A DNA stretch of 64,000 nt, taken from NCBI GenBank assembly GCA_026826555.1, contig JAKSZT010053883.1:28015763-28079762 (forward strand). The letters run 5' to 3'. The translations under genes and the position numbers were made by a program. Below, piece after piece: positions 44,641 through 56,187 of the stretch. The notes below the pieces were generated by a model, which saw nothing but the letters and a program-made list of their open reading frames with translations, made no database searches and was not told the origin of the DNA. The stretch comes from Tolypeutes matacus. Taxonomy: Eukaryota > Chordata > Mammalia > Cingulata > Chlamyphoridae. The first letter of the stretch is position 1. Each line of letters starts with the position of its first letter.

Positions 44641-45559
44641 AATTTTTATTATCTAGGACTAGACCATTTTAATTACTGAATTGAGACTATATTTGTGGTT
44701 TAAAGTGACCAGAGATCTTTTTATTACCTAAATGCCAGCAGAAAATTATGGGGCCTGCCTGAGATGGAGATTTCTTCCTCAGGCAAGAGAAAAATTGTTC
44801 TCACTGAATAAATTTTAAAAGGAGAATGGGAGAAAAAAGAAAACTGGTCACATCCCCAGGTCTTGCCTGTTCAATGGACAGGTTCCACATCCTCTAAAGA
44901 AGCCCGCGAAAGAGAATCCAGCAACACTGCAGGCGTCAGGGACCCAGGTGGCCGTCCCCTGAGTGGGCCCCAAGAGCTGCTGACCTGGTGGGAAGAGGCC
45001 CATCCCTACTTCTGCAGGAAGCAGCAGCAATTGGAGAAGCAGTGGGGTTCTGGGGGACAAACCCCAGGGGCAACTCCAAGGCCACATAAGGTAGGGATAA
45101 CAGAGGCAGAACAAATGTCACAGCAGAGAACAGTAGCCCCAACAGAAGCAATGTAGAGGCTGTCCTGGAATCTGCCCTGGAATTTCCCTGCCCCCTCAGG
45201 GACTGGACTAGATAACAAGGGTAACACTGTTACTATTTACCATCTGCCCTGATTTTCTCCCCTTCTGCCCCAAGCACTGTGATCAGGAAAGCAAAGGTTG
45301 CAGGAGTGCTGCTAGGCCCCGGGGCTGAGAGCTCCTGGCTGGGGCCCTCGGGTTCCTTTGTTCCAAGCTAAAGGCCACAGGCAGCACTAAAGTCCCCTCT
45401 GCCCCTCCACAAAGACCCTCAAGGGCCACATCAGGCTGCCCCTAAACGCACTCCACTGTCTTTCTGTTGAATATTGTCCGGGTTCACCATTAAGAGGCTG
45501 AAAAACAAACAGAAGTGCAGGAATCAGCCCAGTCTTAATAAAACTGAGGCAACCCGGGT
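44641..45559. other. Unique DNA
   Basis: 44,650-44,830 is AT-rich with words such as cattttaattactgaattga. The remainder is moderately GC-rich. Overlapping short frames at 44,850-45,230 on both strands are unsupported. Confidence 0.4.
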
Positions 45560-45690
45560 TGCACAGAACAGGCTCCCATTCTGACAAGTGTATGCTAATT
45601 GCATTCTGTCTCCTTGCAAATTGCAGCCATTCCTTAGGTTTTTTAAAATTTGACATTTCATTTTGATTGCAAGGGCTTCATGTTTCCTCT
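45560..45690. promoter_or_regulatory. Candidate conserved non-coding element (POU-like sites)
   Basis: Contains gtatgctaattgcattctg (octamer-like ATGCTAAT next to an ATTGCAT word), ccttgcaaattgcagcc and ttgattgcaag within 100 bp, a dense set of POU/C/EBP-type words in non-repeat DNA. Inferred only. Confidence 0.33.
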
Positions 45691-46114
45691 AGCACTGGAA
45701 AAGGAGAGGGGGATGAAGGATGGACAGGCAGACTCTGACCTCAAAGAGTATCAGATGCTGCAGGGTTCAAGGACTTTGTGTGAAGGCTTTTTTTTTTTTT
45801 TTTTTTTAACCTCAGAGCAAGCTTGAACCCAAATGAAACATGGGACCTTCCTGTGTTTGGCGGATTTAGATAAATGGGAGCTAAACCCCCAAATTTCATG
45901 GCTCATGTGGTCCTCCCTGGGATTTCTGCAAATTCCTGACGACACTGCTTCCTGGTTCCTCTGATTTTGCCTCTCTGGCTGGGTGAGCCATCTTGACTTG
46001 TCTACGCATCAACTGGTACACAAGAAGTCCAATCACAGTTATGATTCGATGAGTTCAGGGTCTTGGCGGAGGTCTCTAGGAGTTGCAGCAGGAATTCTCT
46101 CATGTGCATCATTC
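45691..46114. other. Unique DNA with poly(T)
   Basis: A T20 run lies at 45,788-45,807. Otherwise nothing recognised. Confidence 0.4.
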
Positions 46115-46455
46115 TGCTGTGTCTCTAGTATGAGGTTCTCAGGTGTGGTCCAGGGAACCATTTTGGAGCCACAAATGCAGACCTTTTGGGGGCATCTGCA
46201 AGATCAAAACTGCTTTCATAGAAATACTGAGGTGTTATTAACCTTTTCTGCTCTAGTTCTCTCACATGAGTACAGTGGAGTTCTCTAGCATCACCACTCT
46301 GAGAAATACTGGAGTGCGTGTTTGATTACTCTTGAGTCTTAAAACGTTCTCAGTTTGAATTTCTAATATGTTAAATGCCAACAGACAATCCACATTAACA
46401 AAAGTTTTTTGAGGTCCTCAATAATTTTTGAGTGTTTGCACACCGTTGCTCTAGT
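46115..46455 (+). mobile_element. Non-autonomous hAT DNA transposon
   Basis: tgaggttctcaggtgtggtc, agatcaaaactgctttcata, gaaatactgaggtgttatta, cattttctgaa-type loss in the middle, then ttctcagtttgaatttctaa, cacattaacaaaagtttttt, gaggtcctcaataatttttg. This order fits an internally deleted hAT (Tip100-like) element. The subfamily is uncertain. Confidence 0.6.
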
Positions 46456-47439
46456 GTACCCTCAAGCCCTGCTTTCTTCCAAAGTTGTTGCACCTGCTGA
46501 GTCACACTCACCCTTTCGTACACCCCTTGCGAGGCATGGCCCCGTCAGCCCTGCTCCAACTGCTTCTCCACCCAAGAGCAGGGTAAGGCTCATCTGCCTT
46601 CCAAAGCCCCCCTGGAACTCTGGTGAATAATTATTTCTTCATCTTTCCCAAATCTGGCAAAACAACTTGACAAGACTCATACCATGTTGGGAAGAAGGAA
46701 GGTCTGGTGGAATCACCACATTCTTGAGATGGTTATCTAAGTCTGTCTTCATGGCAGAGTTTAGTATGGGGGGAAAGTTTGTTACTGTCCATTTTACAGG
46801 AGGCAATATTGAGATGGTGGAGACAGATGGTGGGGATGTAATTAGAGCTCACGAACCCGTGATTGTTGATCAGCCAAGCCATGAAGCCTTTTGAGGTCTG
46901 TTTTTAAATGTTCTCTCTTGTTCCTCATATGTTTTCCTTTCCCCCCACCTTCTCCTCTCTCCCCTCTTTTTTTTTTTTTTTTAACTTTTCTTCATACCTT
47001 TTCTCCTCTTTCCCTTTTCTCTCCTTCCCTTGTTTTTTTCCTCCAAGCTATTTAAGATGGTGCTGTTTGTATCTTTGTCATCTGTTATCTGTGTCTTTGT
47101 CATCCCTGGAAATAACAGTGAATTTTAATCAATGCAAATGGCAGAGAAACGCAGACAGTGGTACTTGGACAGAAGCAGAGGTGCGGGCCCTGCCAGCCCC
47201 ATCTCATAGCTCCCTTGACTCTGGGCAAAACTACAGCCCCTGATATGAATTCTTCAGCTCAGTAAGTCCTTCTAGCTCTCAGTGGAAACGCAAAATGCAG
47301 CTCTCCAATCTCCATTCAGCTAGCAGCTATGGGGGCTCATCCAGCTCCCACTAATCCCCTTAACTTTTCCCGTTGGTCCTATTTCAACCCTGCCCTCAGA
47401 AAGGGTTTTCCAACTAATGCTAAAGATATACTCACTCTT
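46456..47439. other. Unique DNA with a pyrimidine tract
   Basis: 46,930-47,045 is dominated by C and T with a long T run at 46,968-46,982. A frame across it is Phe/Ser-rich because of composition. Confidence 0.45.
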
Positions 47440-47879
47440 TCATTGATTCCTCTGAGTCAGGATCTGAGGAAAGGAATGTGAATAAGATGCAATCTCTGCC
47501 CTAAAGGAGTTCACAGACCAGAAGAGACAGACATGAAATCAGATAAAGACAGTGCAGTAGAATAAATGAGGGAACAGAAGCCTGGGCTAAGTGTCACAGG
47601 GCATGTGGACTTGGCTGTAAGACTTGATGGGATTCTGTGGCTCCTGGAGAGCTGATTGGGTGGAGGGAGAAGAAGACAGGGAAAACAGGAAATAAGGAAT
47701 TAACTGTACTGCTTGAGAGGACTCAGGAGTCCAGATCACAGAATATGGGTAACAACAAACTCTAAACTGACAGTCAATAGCTGACTGAATACGCACATGT
47801 GTGTGTTTGGGTTGGAAGGGTGGATGCCGGGGGTAAAACACAAGCAGGAACTTCTAAGCTGTTTTATGGAAACATTGGC
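47440..47879. other. Unclassified, ancient-repeat-like at start
   Basis: 47,485-47,560 (atgcaatctctgccctaaag, gagttcacagaccagaagag) resembles 4,435-4,490, a phrase from an old mammalian repeat. The rest is unassigned. Confidence 0.35.
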
Positions 47880-48095
47880 TATGGAGTTTGGTGAATCTGG
47901 ATTTACAACCTGACTCTCATTATGAATCTATATGACTTTGAGCAAATCCATTAAGCTCAGTTTTACTATCTATACAATGGGGATGATAATAGTACCTACT
48001 TACAGAATTATTATCAGGAGTACATAAATTAATATATGCCAAATTATTAGGAAACCCCTTGGAACAAAAAAGACAGTAAATAATATACGTTTGTT
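47880..48095 (+). mobile_element. MIR SINE
   Basis: ttggtgaatctggatttaca, gactttgagcaaatccatta, agctcagttttactatctat, atggggatgataatagtacc, aggagtacataaattaatat. Confidence 0.83.
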
Positions 48096-48101
48096 AAGCT
48101 C

Positions 48102-48331
48102 TGTACTAGTTTCCTAAGACTGCCGTAACAAATTACCACAAACTCGGTGACTTAAAACAACAGAAATGTATTATCTCATATTGAATTTAAGGCCCATCTG
48201 TTTAATCCACGATGATCTCATCAAGAGATCCTTAACTTAATTAAATCTGCAAAGAACCTTTTTCCAAATAAAGTCACATTCACAGGTTCAGGGTAGACAT
48301 CTTTTGGGGGTCCCCGAAACAACCCACTACA
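48102..48331 (-). mobile_element. MLT1-class LTR with internal deletion
   Basis: tgtactagtttcctaagact, aaattaccacaaactcggtg, then a jump to gatgatctcatcaagagatc, ttccaaataaagtcacattc, aacccactaca. About half of the LTR is missing. A MIR tail-like stretch resumes at 48,345, suggesting insertion into or beside a MIR. Confidence 0.83.
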
Positions 48332-49054
48332 TGTACTATTAGTATTGCATTAAAGAATAACTGAAATAATCCATGTAAAGCCTTAAGTATAGTACTTAAA
48401 ACATGGTAGGCCACCCATTGGAGGGAAGGATTTGTAGCTCAATGGTCCCGTGGATACCCATGGGCTAAATTCATGTTCAGATACAATAGTAACAATCATC
48501 AGGTATAGTGGGAACAGGTTTCCTAACCCCCTACACCAAATGGAGTGGGGCTCCAAATGCACTGAGAGGCACGAATGTGGATATTGGATTTGGGGACAAA
48601 AGCTGGAGGTAAGAGGTAGGTGATGGGTGGCTGGGGCAGGGATTCCTGCAAACAACTAAGCGTGTATTTAGACAGCCATCAGTGGTCATCCTAGGATAAA
48701 GCAAATAACCAGGCTTAGGGATATTAGGGCAGCCGTCACCAAGGAGGTGACATTTCAGTTAGATGTGAGAAGATAAGTGGGCGTTTTCAAGATTATGTAC
48801 AAATTGAGTCACATAAATGTCATTTCTACCACACTTCTTGAAATAACTTCTTATTACCTCTGAAATACTGGTTTGTGTTTTTAAAGTTGGGCTTTGTTAT
48901 TATGTTGTTGGAATTTAGCATATTAACAAAACTATAAATGACAGTAATAGGTGAGGAACACCAGTCTAACTATTCAAGACAATTAGAACTGAACACTGAT
49001 ATAAATTATTTTTATAGTCAGAAACAAAACTCTGATCCATCTGTATGGTATATT
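48332..49054. other. MIR tail-like stretch and unclassified DNA
   Basis: 48,360-48,415 (ataatccatgtaaagcctta, agtatagtacttaaaacatg) resembles the end of a plus-strand MIR. The rest is AT-rich and unassigned. Confidence 0.45.
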
Positions 49055-49180
49055 ACAGCTTATGAGTCATGTGTCCTCATGTTAGCTCATTCAATCCTCA
49101 AAAACACCCTCTGAAGTAGGCATTATTTTCCTCATATTGTACCTGAGGCAACATGAAAGATCATTTCTATGGGGCTTCAG
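49055..49180 (-). mobile_element. MIR SINE fragment
   Basis: agctcattcaatcctcaaaa, acaccctctgaagtaggcat, tattttcctcatattgtacc is the complement of the MIR 3' half. Confidence 0.72.
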
Positions 49181-49424
49181 CCTAGATATAATATTATTCC
49201 TTCTTTGGAACCTCAGAGTAGATTTGTAAAAAGCCATCCACTCTCTCTCAGTCAGGCTCTTTGTTACTCTGGGTGGTAACCGATTACCAACTAACTAGAG
49301 TTTGTTATGCTATCATGGCTATGAACACAAAGCCAATGGCCTGTGCCATCCTCTCCTGTGAGTCTTGTTCTAAAATATTGGGGTCTCTGGAATAAGGAAA
49401 ATAGACAAAGCCCTTTGGCTTGGT

Positions 49425-49705
49425 CAGTTTTATGTGTCAACTTGGCTAGGCTACAGTCCTCAGTTTTCAACCAAACACTAATCTTGATGTTGCTATGAAG
49501 GTTTTTGTAGATGTGATTAAAGTCTGTGATAAGTAGAGTTTAAGAGAGATTATTCTAGATAATACTGATGGGCCTTATTTGATCAGTTGAAAGGCATTAG
49601 GAGCAGAGCTGAGGCTTCCCTGAGGAAGAAGAAATTCTACCTATGGATAGCAACTTCATTCCATGCCAGAGAGTTCCAGCTCTACAGACTTTGGACTTGC
49701 CTAGT
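49425..49705 (+). mobile_element. Old ERVL-class LTR, 5' part
   Basis: ttttatgtgtcaacttggct, aatcttgatgttgctatgaa, tagatgtgattaaagtctgt, atttgatcagttgaaaggca, gaggcttccctgaggaagaa, ttccagctctacagactttg. Interrupted at 49,706 and continued at 50,401. Confidence 0.65.
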
Positions 49706-50400
49706 GTCTTAGTTTCCTAGGGCTGTTATAACAAATTAACACCAATGCAATGGCTTAAGGCAAGAGAAATTTATTGTCTTCCAGTTTTTGAGGCTAGAAG
49801 TCCAAAATCAAGGGGTCAGTAGTGCCATGTTCTCTCTGAAACCTATAAGGGACAACCCTTCCTTGCCTTTTTCTCTTTTTTTTAAAGATTTTATTTATTT
49901 ATCCCCCCTTGCTGCTTGTGCTCGCTGTGTCCATCTGCTGTGCGTTTTTCTGTGTCTGCTTGTCTCCCCCTGCCGGGTTGTCCTGCTGTGTCAGCTCACC
50001 ACACCGCGCAGGCTGGCTTGCCTTCACCAGGAGGACCCGGGAATCAAACTCGGGGCCTCCCATATGGTAAACAGAAGCCCTATCGATTGAGCCACATCCG
50101 CTTCCCTTCCTTGCCTTTTTCTAACTCCTGGTGCTTTGCCAACAATGCTTGGAGGTCCATAGCTCGCAGCTGCAGCTCTTAAGTCTCTGCCTCTGTCATC
50201 ACATGGCCTTCTTCTCTCTGTGTCTGTCTGTCCCTTCACCTCTTCTTATAATGGCACCAATCATATTGGAGTGGGGACCCTACTCCAGTGTGACCTCATC
50301 TAACTTAACTGATTCCATCAGCAATGACCCTGTTTCCAAATAAGGTCATTGGGGTATTGGGGGTAGAACTTCAACATATCTTTTTGAAAGTTGCAATTAA
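49706..50400 (-). mobile_element. MLT1-class LTR inserted in an older LTR
   Basis: Begins tgtcttagtttcctagggct and ends aacccataaca on the plus strand; between them aatggcttaaggcaagagaa, gaggctagaagtccaaaatc, cctgtttccaaataaggtca. Flanks cctag and tctaa are a poor 5-bp duplicate. It contains the SINE at 49,875. Confidence 0.87.
49875..50103 (-). mobile_element. DAS-type SINE with 19-bp target duplication
   Basis: Antisense SINE: gattttatttatttatcccc, tgctgcttgtgctcgctgtg, aggaggacccgggaatcaaa, gattgagccacatccgcttc. The 19-bp duplicates cccttccttgcctttttct at 49,856-49,874 and 50,104-50,122 are identical, pointing to the youngest event in the nest. Confidence 0.96.
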
Positions 50401-50510
50401 ACCCATAACATCTAACCAGCCCCTACAATTGTGTAAACCAATTCCTTGCAATGAATCTTTCAATACATATCTCTAACTCTGGTTTTCTAGTTGAACCCTG
50501 GCGAGACACC
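50401..50510 (+). mobile_element. Old ERVL-class LTR, 3' part
   Basis: ccagcccctacaattgtgta, aaccaattccttgcaatgaa, catatctctaactctggttt, ctagttgaaccctgg continue the LTR that stopped at 49,705, restoring the order expected without the insertion. Confidence 0.65.
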
Positions 50511-50534
50511 CTTTTGCTAGGCGTGATCTCTGAC

Positions 50535-50680
50535 AATGTGGATTGTTGCCACAGTCTTCTAACTGGGCCTGTCTCCAACCTTCTCTTCCAACCCATCCTT
50601 TATACCCACCCAGATTCTCCATTCTAAAATACAAATCTGATCATGTTTCTATTTCTGGGTCTCTCTTACCATTTTCATGG
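50535..50680 (+). mobile_element. L2 LINE fragment
   Basis: ttgccacagtcttctaactg, ggcctgtctccaaccttctc, aaaatacaaatctgatcatg match an internal L2 segment. Confidence 0.75.
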
Positions 50681-51999
50681 TCAGGGGTTACCAGGGCCAA
50701 TAAAGAGAAGACAGAAGCCATGTGGCTTGCAGGCCTTAGAAGGTAACTTGCTAATGTTGCATGTTGGTGGTTAAAAGTGCTGATCACCCACCCCTCCTCC
50801 TTCTGTTTATAGAAAATGGACACAAATTGCCAAATAGGGAACCAATTACCAGCTTCATTTAGGGCTTTCTAGTAACAGGTACACTGGAGGATGTGGCTTG
50901 GACATGAGGCTAAAATGGAGAGACCTACTCCCTTATCCTGTGAATTGAGGATAGCCAGGCCCACATCATGGGAAAAATTTGATCTCCCCATCCAGTTCCA
51001 GAGGCTAGAGAACGGAAGATGGCATTCCTTGAAGGGAGCAATCACCTCTCTTGATGAGCTGATGGCATAGAGGAAGAGAACAGGGAGCCTGGCTCTTCTT
51101 ACCCATCTTTGAGACAAGCTGTGTCCATGAGAATCATGGAATGAAAGAGAGTCCAGCCCTGCTTTGTAATGCAGCAATCCCACTCCCTAGTAAATGTGCC
51201 CAATGGGTGGAGAAAGAGCACAGAGTTAGGAAAGAAAGAAACCAAAGTGTTTTCCCCTCCTGGGAAAGAAAACTGAAGTCCTCTCCTCTCTAAGGAAGCA
51301 AGAGAGAGGGTGATAAAGAATCCCACCAAAAGTGAGGGGCCATCTGTCAACACTGGATGCAGTGCCTCAAACCTGGCTCAAATGATTCAACATTGACAAG
51401 GGATTTTTAGACTAAGCCCTTCGCACATTGCAACTTCTTTCACAGCTCCCTTCAGCCTCCTGCCTTTATGCTGACAGGAGGATTATCTAGAAAGATGGCG
51501 ATAGAACCTTGCAAATGTAGCTGCACCTCCTCTTCAGAGACAATTGTCCTCAGAAGCCCCATCGCAAAATCATATTGCCCTCTCTCCGTCTCATGGCAGC
51601 TTGTGATGTACAGCCCTAACCAGGGTCCTAGGAATGACCTCTGATGCATCTGGCAGCTTCCAGGCTCTTGGTAACAATGAGATCATTTGTATATGTTGTC
51701 TCCAAACACCAACAAAAAACACGATTTCGTTTACCCTAAGAATCCCAGCTCAGATTGTCTGTGTCCCAGTCAAAACAGTAGGTTTTGAAAATGTTTAAAA
51801 TAAAAGCAAATGCTGGATATTGTCGAGTTATAAAAAGCATTATCTAGAGAGACAAAGATGATGAAGGCTGAGGCCAGCTGACTGCAGACCTCTGCCTCTG
51901 AAGCCGAGTGCCCAATATAGCTCTCCCCAAATACTCCCGGGGATTTCTCTTTTAAGCATCCCCGGCACTGTGCTGCTTAAAGATGCAGGCTGCCTGCAC
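50681..51999. other. Unique DNA
   Basis: No repeat or exon recognised. 51,780-51,990 has a mixed AT/GC character with ttatctagaga (GATA-type) and could be regulatory, on weak grounds. Confidence 0.4.
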
Positions 52000-52335
52000 A
52001 CTACTGGAAGATAAACTCCAGATTCCTAAGCAAGGCTCACAAGAAGCTTCCCACTGAGGCCGCCCCACCCTCATCTCCCTCCACCACTCACCACACTAGG
52101 CTCCAGCCTCCCTGATGTTCTCAGGGTTCCTGGAACATGCCTTATACTTTTATGTCTCTGTGAAGTCTCTGCAGCCTGGAAGGTCCTTTGTTATTCTCTG
52201 CCTCATTGTCTACTCCTTCATCAAGCCTCACCTCAAGATTGTCCTCCTCCAGAAGGATTTCCAACAGTCACAGGTGCTGTTCACCAGCTATTTCACTTAT
52301 CCCACGTGCCATGTACACGATAACATTGCATTTCC
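52000..52335 (+). mobile_element. L2 LINE, first part
   Basis: agataaactccagattccta, agcaaggctcacaagaagct, ctccagcctccctgatgttc, agcctcacctcaagattgtc are L2 in order. Interrupted by the LTR at 52,340 and resumed at 52,640. Confidence 0.75.
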
Positions 52336-52339
52336 TGGG

Positions 52340-52625
52340 CCTATTCTGTTTGAGTTCACATGACTCATTCTGGCCAACGAGTCATGAGCAGAAGTGACAT
52401 GTGTCAGCCGTGGGCCTGAGAATTTACTTACCCGGGTGAGATTCTGTGTGGCCACGAGCAGCATTCCAGATAGCAGCTGCTCTTTTAATCTGAGTCAGAG
52501 GAAGAATGATAATGTGGAACAGAGTTCCCTGTGAGCCCACAAAGGAGGAGAAAACCTTTGTTTTAAGTCGCTAAGATTTGGGCATTGTTTGTTACTGTAG
52601 CACAACCTAGCTTATGCTGGTGGAT
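52340..52625 (+). mobile_element. MLT1-class LTR inside L2
   Basis: tgactcattctggccaacga, agcagaagtgacatgtgtca, ccagatagcagctgctcttt, tttgttttaagtcgctaaga, tttgttactgtagcacaacc. 3' end at the tatgctgg stretch. Confidence 0.82.
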
Positions 52626-52639
52626 ATGTCCTCACTGAC

Positions 52640-52860
52640 CACACTGGCTGATCCTGCCCTCTCTAGGTTCAAAGAGCTCTGTCTCTTTTCCCATCATAGC
52701 CGGTTGTATATTCGGATTTACATGTGTGCCTCCTCAACCTCAACCAGACCAGGTCCAGTTCAGGGACCATATTTCATGCCCTTTCATATCCAATTATTCA
52801 GCCCAGGGCCTGCCACACAGCAGGCATCAATACACAATCATTGTGCTGTTATTGGCTCGT
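52640..52860 (+). mobile_element. L2 LINE, 3' end
   Basis: accaggtccagttcagggac, catatttcatgccctttcat, agcccagggcctgccacaca, gcaggcatcaatacacaatc. Confidence 0.72.
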
Positions 52861-53552
52861 TTTTTCTCCTCTTCCCTGTTGTGCAGGTGAGAAAATGACC
52901 TTGACAGTTTCCTGTTACTCCTGACTGCTTTCTCCTGCTGCTCAGGTGAGCAGAATTGATTTCATTTCTCCTGTTGCCAGTTCAGTGGAGGGTCAGGAGT
53001 CAAACTTGTTCTGGTTCATACATCCTCATCACCCATAAAACTCCCGAGAATCTGGCTCCTGAGCAGTTGTTGTAAGTGAGCGATAGGGCCACTGGGACCA
53101 CCCATAACTGCAGCAGCATTAGCAGGCAGCGAGGGCAGCTCAGACTGCTTCCATCCTCCAAGAAAGTGGGAAGAAGGGAAGAAGGTCGAGGCAGATCTGG
53201 CCTGGATGCCCAAGCCTCTGGATGCTTGCTTCTGTAGTGCCTACCTACTCCTACCCCATTAAGGAATAAATGCTAAAAATCCACCCCCTTTTTCCTTGTA
53301 TCTTTCTTGTGGCACAGGACATGTGGCCAGATGACACACTGGAGGAATAATCAAGCTGGTCACCTAAGATGTATCCTGGAGTCTCAAGAGAAGAGGCAGG
53401 AAGAAGAGTTACATTATTTGTTTCTTTGGTTGGGAATTGTTTGGGCATAAGGAAAAGCAACCCACTCAAATAAACTAAAGGACGCATAACTGGGCCTCAT
53501 AGGAAATTAAAGTTTTAGTGATAGGGTACATTAATGGCCTTCAATCTTCACC
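52861..53552. other. Unique DNA
   Basis: No confident repeat or exon. Confidence 0.4.
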
Positions 53553-53965
53553 CCTTCCTATTTCCATACCCTTTGCCATGTGACTTGCTTTGGCCAATGA
53601 AAATGATAAGCAACATGTGACCAAAGCTTTGAAAGGCACTTACATGATTGGGCTTTTTCTCTTGCACTTTGCCATTGCCATGAAAACAACATGCCTAGGC
53701 TAGCCATTAGTCCCAGCAGGAAAGTAAGAGACAGGTTGAGTTGAGCCACTATCAACCGAGCCCAGCCCAGATCAGCCAATCCCAGCCAGATACAGATGCA
53801 TGAGCGAGCCCAGCTGAGACTTAGCAGAACTGCCCAGATGAGCTCAGTCTATATCAGCCAACTCCAGCTGCTCAGAAGATGCATAGCCTAAATAAGACTT
53901 GTCATATGACAGTGAGATATAGTCAAGATGTTTGTTATGCAGCATTTTTGTGACAATAGTCAACC
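53553..53965 (+). mobile_element. MLT1-class LTR, diverged
   Basis: gacttgctttggccaatgaa, gcacttacatgattgggctt, catgaaaacaacatgcctag, gttatgcagcatttttgtga, caatagtcaaccaatacag. The middle carries degenerate agcccagc/cagatcagcc repeats. Confidence 0.75.
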
Positions 53966-54838
53966 AATACAGTTGTCAAGCAGTGACTCTCCCCATTTCT
54001 ATTGTCTCTGTTTTGCTCTGCTCTTCTGCTTCATTCTATTCTTTTTCTCAAGATCAGTTGCTTTGCTTTCTCTTCCTCTTATGCAGGATTGCCACACAGA
54101 TGCTGTGACTGAACTGATTCTCAGGAATCTACTGTTCTTCTCCTAGTCCTATAGTGTCTCTCAGCATAGGACCACTTTCCCTTTTCAAATTCTGAAACAG
54201 GATTTATTCCACCTCTTTATCCCACAATGGAGCTTGATGACCAATCAGGAAGAAACTAAACCTAAGAAACACAAAGGAGGGTGAAGTAGAGAGTGAAAGA
54301 ACACCATTTCTTCCTGATCATCCTCCCAAGGAAATTTAGGGAAATGTCTTGCTGCAGCAGTGAAAAGCATAAAACAAGTTCTCAGCAGGTTACTCTGGTG
54401 CAATAATCATCTGTTGTAGGGAAGGAAACATGCTGGGATTTCTACCTAAGTAGGCTGGGGAGGGAGGCAAAGGAATCAGTAGCTGACACTCAGAAGACTA
54501 GGGAGACTGAGGCAGTGGTAGGCCTGGTCTTGAAGGACCAACACTTGAAAAAAGGAAGAATCCCAGCTACATTTGGGGCCCACTTAGCCAGGACTGGGAG
54601 GACCACTGATATGGTGGGCATACAGTAGTGCTAGGATTCTCCCCCAACAGCATAACTCATTCTGAATTCTACCCAAAGCTGATAGGGAGCAGGTGACTCT
54701 GACTAAGCAAGGCAAGATAAATCAGGACTAACGATAAAAGATGAAACTTGACAGATGCCATAGGGCAGGGCAGGTGAGAGGTGGGATTTGAGGCCAGTAG
54801 CCAAGGAGGAGCTGTTATCCTGAGATGGGTAACTGGCT
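53966..54838. other. Unique DNA
   Basis: No confident repeat or exon before the L1 target site at 54,839. Confidence 0.45.
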
Positions 54839-54854
54839 CAGCCCCGTAGTCTTT

Positions 54855-54897
54855 ATATATATATATATATATTTATTTATTTATTTATTTATTTATT
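54855..54897 (-). repeat. L1 tail expanded as (AT)n and (TTTA)n
   Basis: (TA)n followed by (TTTA)n on the plus strand, the position expected for the L1 3' tail, next to the target duplication. Microsatellite growth has replaced a plain poly(A). Confidence 0.85.
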
Positions 54898-56187
54898 AGA
54901 GAAGTTGCCAACTTACAAAACAAACATGCAAATGTGCAGAATTCACACCCTTCCACCAATATACTATGTTGTTGTGGAACATTTGTTACAAATTATGAGA
55001 TAACATCATCAGACTATTACCACTAATTATGGCCTATAGCATACATTTGGTATAATTTTTTCCATATCCCCTATTATTAACACAGAACTTCTTTGACATT
55101 GATGCAAGAATATTACAATATTGCTGTTAACTACATTCCTTAGGTTACATTAATTGTGTTTTTCCCATGCATCTCTATAGTCTTACCACCTTGTAATAGT
55201 GATGTACATTTGTTCTAATTCATGAAAGAACATTCTTGTATTTGTACTATTAACCACAATTCTCATCCACCTCTGGGTTCACTATGTTATTCAGTCCCTA
55301 GATTATTCTCTAGCTTTCTTTCCACTGACATTCAATGCCTAGACTACCCCTTTCAGCCACAATCCCATTTATAAACAAACTGTATTAGTTAAAGTCAGTA
55401 TAATGTGTTGTCATCAACTTTATCCATTTCCACACTTTTACAGTCAAGCTAATTAAAACTTCTACATACATAAAAAATCAGTATCCCTTCTCAGCTCTCA
55501 TCCTATCTCCTAGTAACCTATACTCTAGGTTTTAACTCCATGCATTTATTCTTCTTATTTAGTTCATGTTAGTGAGACCATACAATATTTGTTCTTTTGT
55601 GTCTGGCTTATTTCACTCAGCATAATGTCTTCAAGGTTTATCCATGTTATTATATGTGTCCAAATTTCATTCTTCTTATAGCATCATAGTATTCCATTGT
55701 ATGTATATACCACATTTTGTTTATCCATTCATCAGTTGATGGACATTTGGGTTGTTTCCATCTTTCGGCTATTGTGAATAATGCTGCTATGAACGTTGGT
55801 AGGCAAAAGTCTGTTTGCGTCACAGGTTTCAATTCTTCTGGATATATTCCTAGCAGAGAGATTGCCAGATCATATGATAGTTTTACATTTAGCTTCCTGA
55901 AGAACTGCTAAACGTCTTCCACAGAGGCTGCACCATTTTGCATTCCTACCAAGAGTGAAGGAGTGTTCCTATTTCTCCACATCTTCTCCAGAACTTATTT
56001 TCTGTTTTTTTTTTTTCAATAATGGCCCTTCTATGAAGTGTGAGATGTTATCTCATTGTAGTTCTGATTTGCATTTCCCTAACAGCTAGTGATTTTGAAC
56101 ATTTTTTCATGTGCTTTTTGGTCATTTCTATTTCCTCTTTGGAGAAATATCTATTTAAGTCTTTTGCCCATTTTTCAAATGGGATTG

